Assembly: GCA_020532365.1 (NCBI GenBank)
Contig: JAJBBL010000019.1
Location: 1 to 5,440 of the forward strand
Length of the DNA: 5,440 nt
DNA from: Candidatus Cloacimonadota bacterium
GTDB lineage: Bacteria; Cloacimonadota; Cloacimonadia; Cloacimonadales; JAJBBL01
Reading direction: 5' to 3'
The number at the start of each line of letters is the position of its first letter. The stretch's first letter is position 1. The position numbers were made by a program, and so were the translations under genes. The notes under the pieces are model-generated. The model did not search any database and was not told the DNA's origin. It worked only from the letters and a program-made list of their open reading frames with translations. Shown here in pieces: positions 5,422 to 5,440 of the stretch.

Positions 5422-5440
5422 ATAACGATTTACGTATAAT

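Larger units (their letters stand above)
5082..5440. other. 359-base region without an intact gene
   Basis: After the ATPase stop there is no convincing intrinsic terminator; CCTATACTAGG near 5117 forms only a four-base stem before a T-run. The stretch contains a broken protein-like frame (5172-5351), two adjacent short hairpins (5273-5321), and an AT-rich right edge. A TTGACA at 5241-5246 with TAGAAA 16 bases later (5263-5268) is a possible but weak promoter. Confidence 0.6.

Overview
This is a bacterial accessory-type segment downstream of a purine gene. The phylum cannot be fixed from the sequence alone. The mosaic composition, the AbiE pair and the paralogous DUF4143-type ATPases would fit a gut or other host-associated bacterium such as a spirochaete or firmicute, but that is only a guess. 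All intact genes are on the + strand.

Positions 1-1317: the 3' end of an unrecognised, possibly membrane-anchored protein is followed 10 bases later by a guaA-type gene. It has a complete ATP-pyrophosphatase half and dimerisation tail, but the glutaminase half is cut down to a stub without catalytic residues. The 3' end of guaA is a known integration hotspot for genomic islands, and composition changes abruptly just after its stop.

Positions 1318-3163: an AT-rich AbiE-type toxin-antitoxin/phage-defence operon. abiEi (winged-helix antitoxin and autoregulator) overlaps abiEii (nucleotidyltransferase toxin) by 14 bases. The promoter lies inside a 60-base nested palindrome (1369-1428) that is very probably the AbiEi operator.

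Positions 3164-5081: two homologous copies of one ATPase module. The first has lost all but about 99 coding bases, has a mutated Walker A glycine, and is fused to a foreign fragment: the tail of an unknown protein plus a 70-residue coiled-coil gene. The second is an intact 391-residue AAA_14/DUF4143 ATPase. Both copies are preceded by an array of the heptamer ACTTTAA repeated every 22-23 bases, whose last unit ends exactly 25 bases before each ATG. In the intact copy this last unit overlaps the -35 of a good sigma70-like promoter that would give a leaderless mRNA. This array is the least explained and most interesting signal in the window.

Positions 5082-5440: no intact gene. The stretch holds a protein-like reading frame interrupted by an amber codon, two adjacent short hairpins, and AT-rich promoter-like sequence at the edge.

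Overall this reads as a defence or mobile-gene island beside guaA, built by repeated insertion and recombination, with an autoregulated toxin-antitoxin pair and an ATPase that has its own unusual regulatory array.
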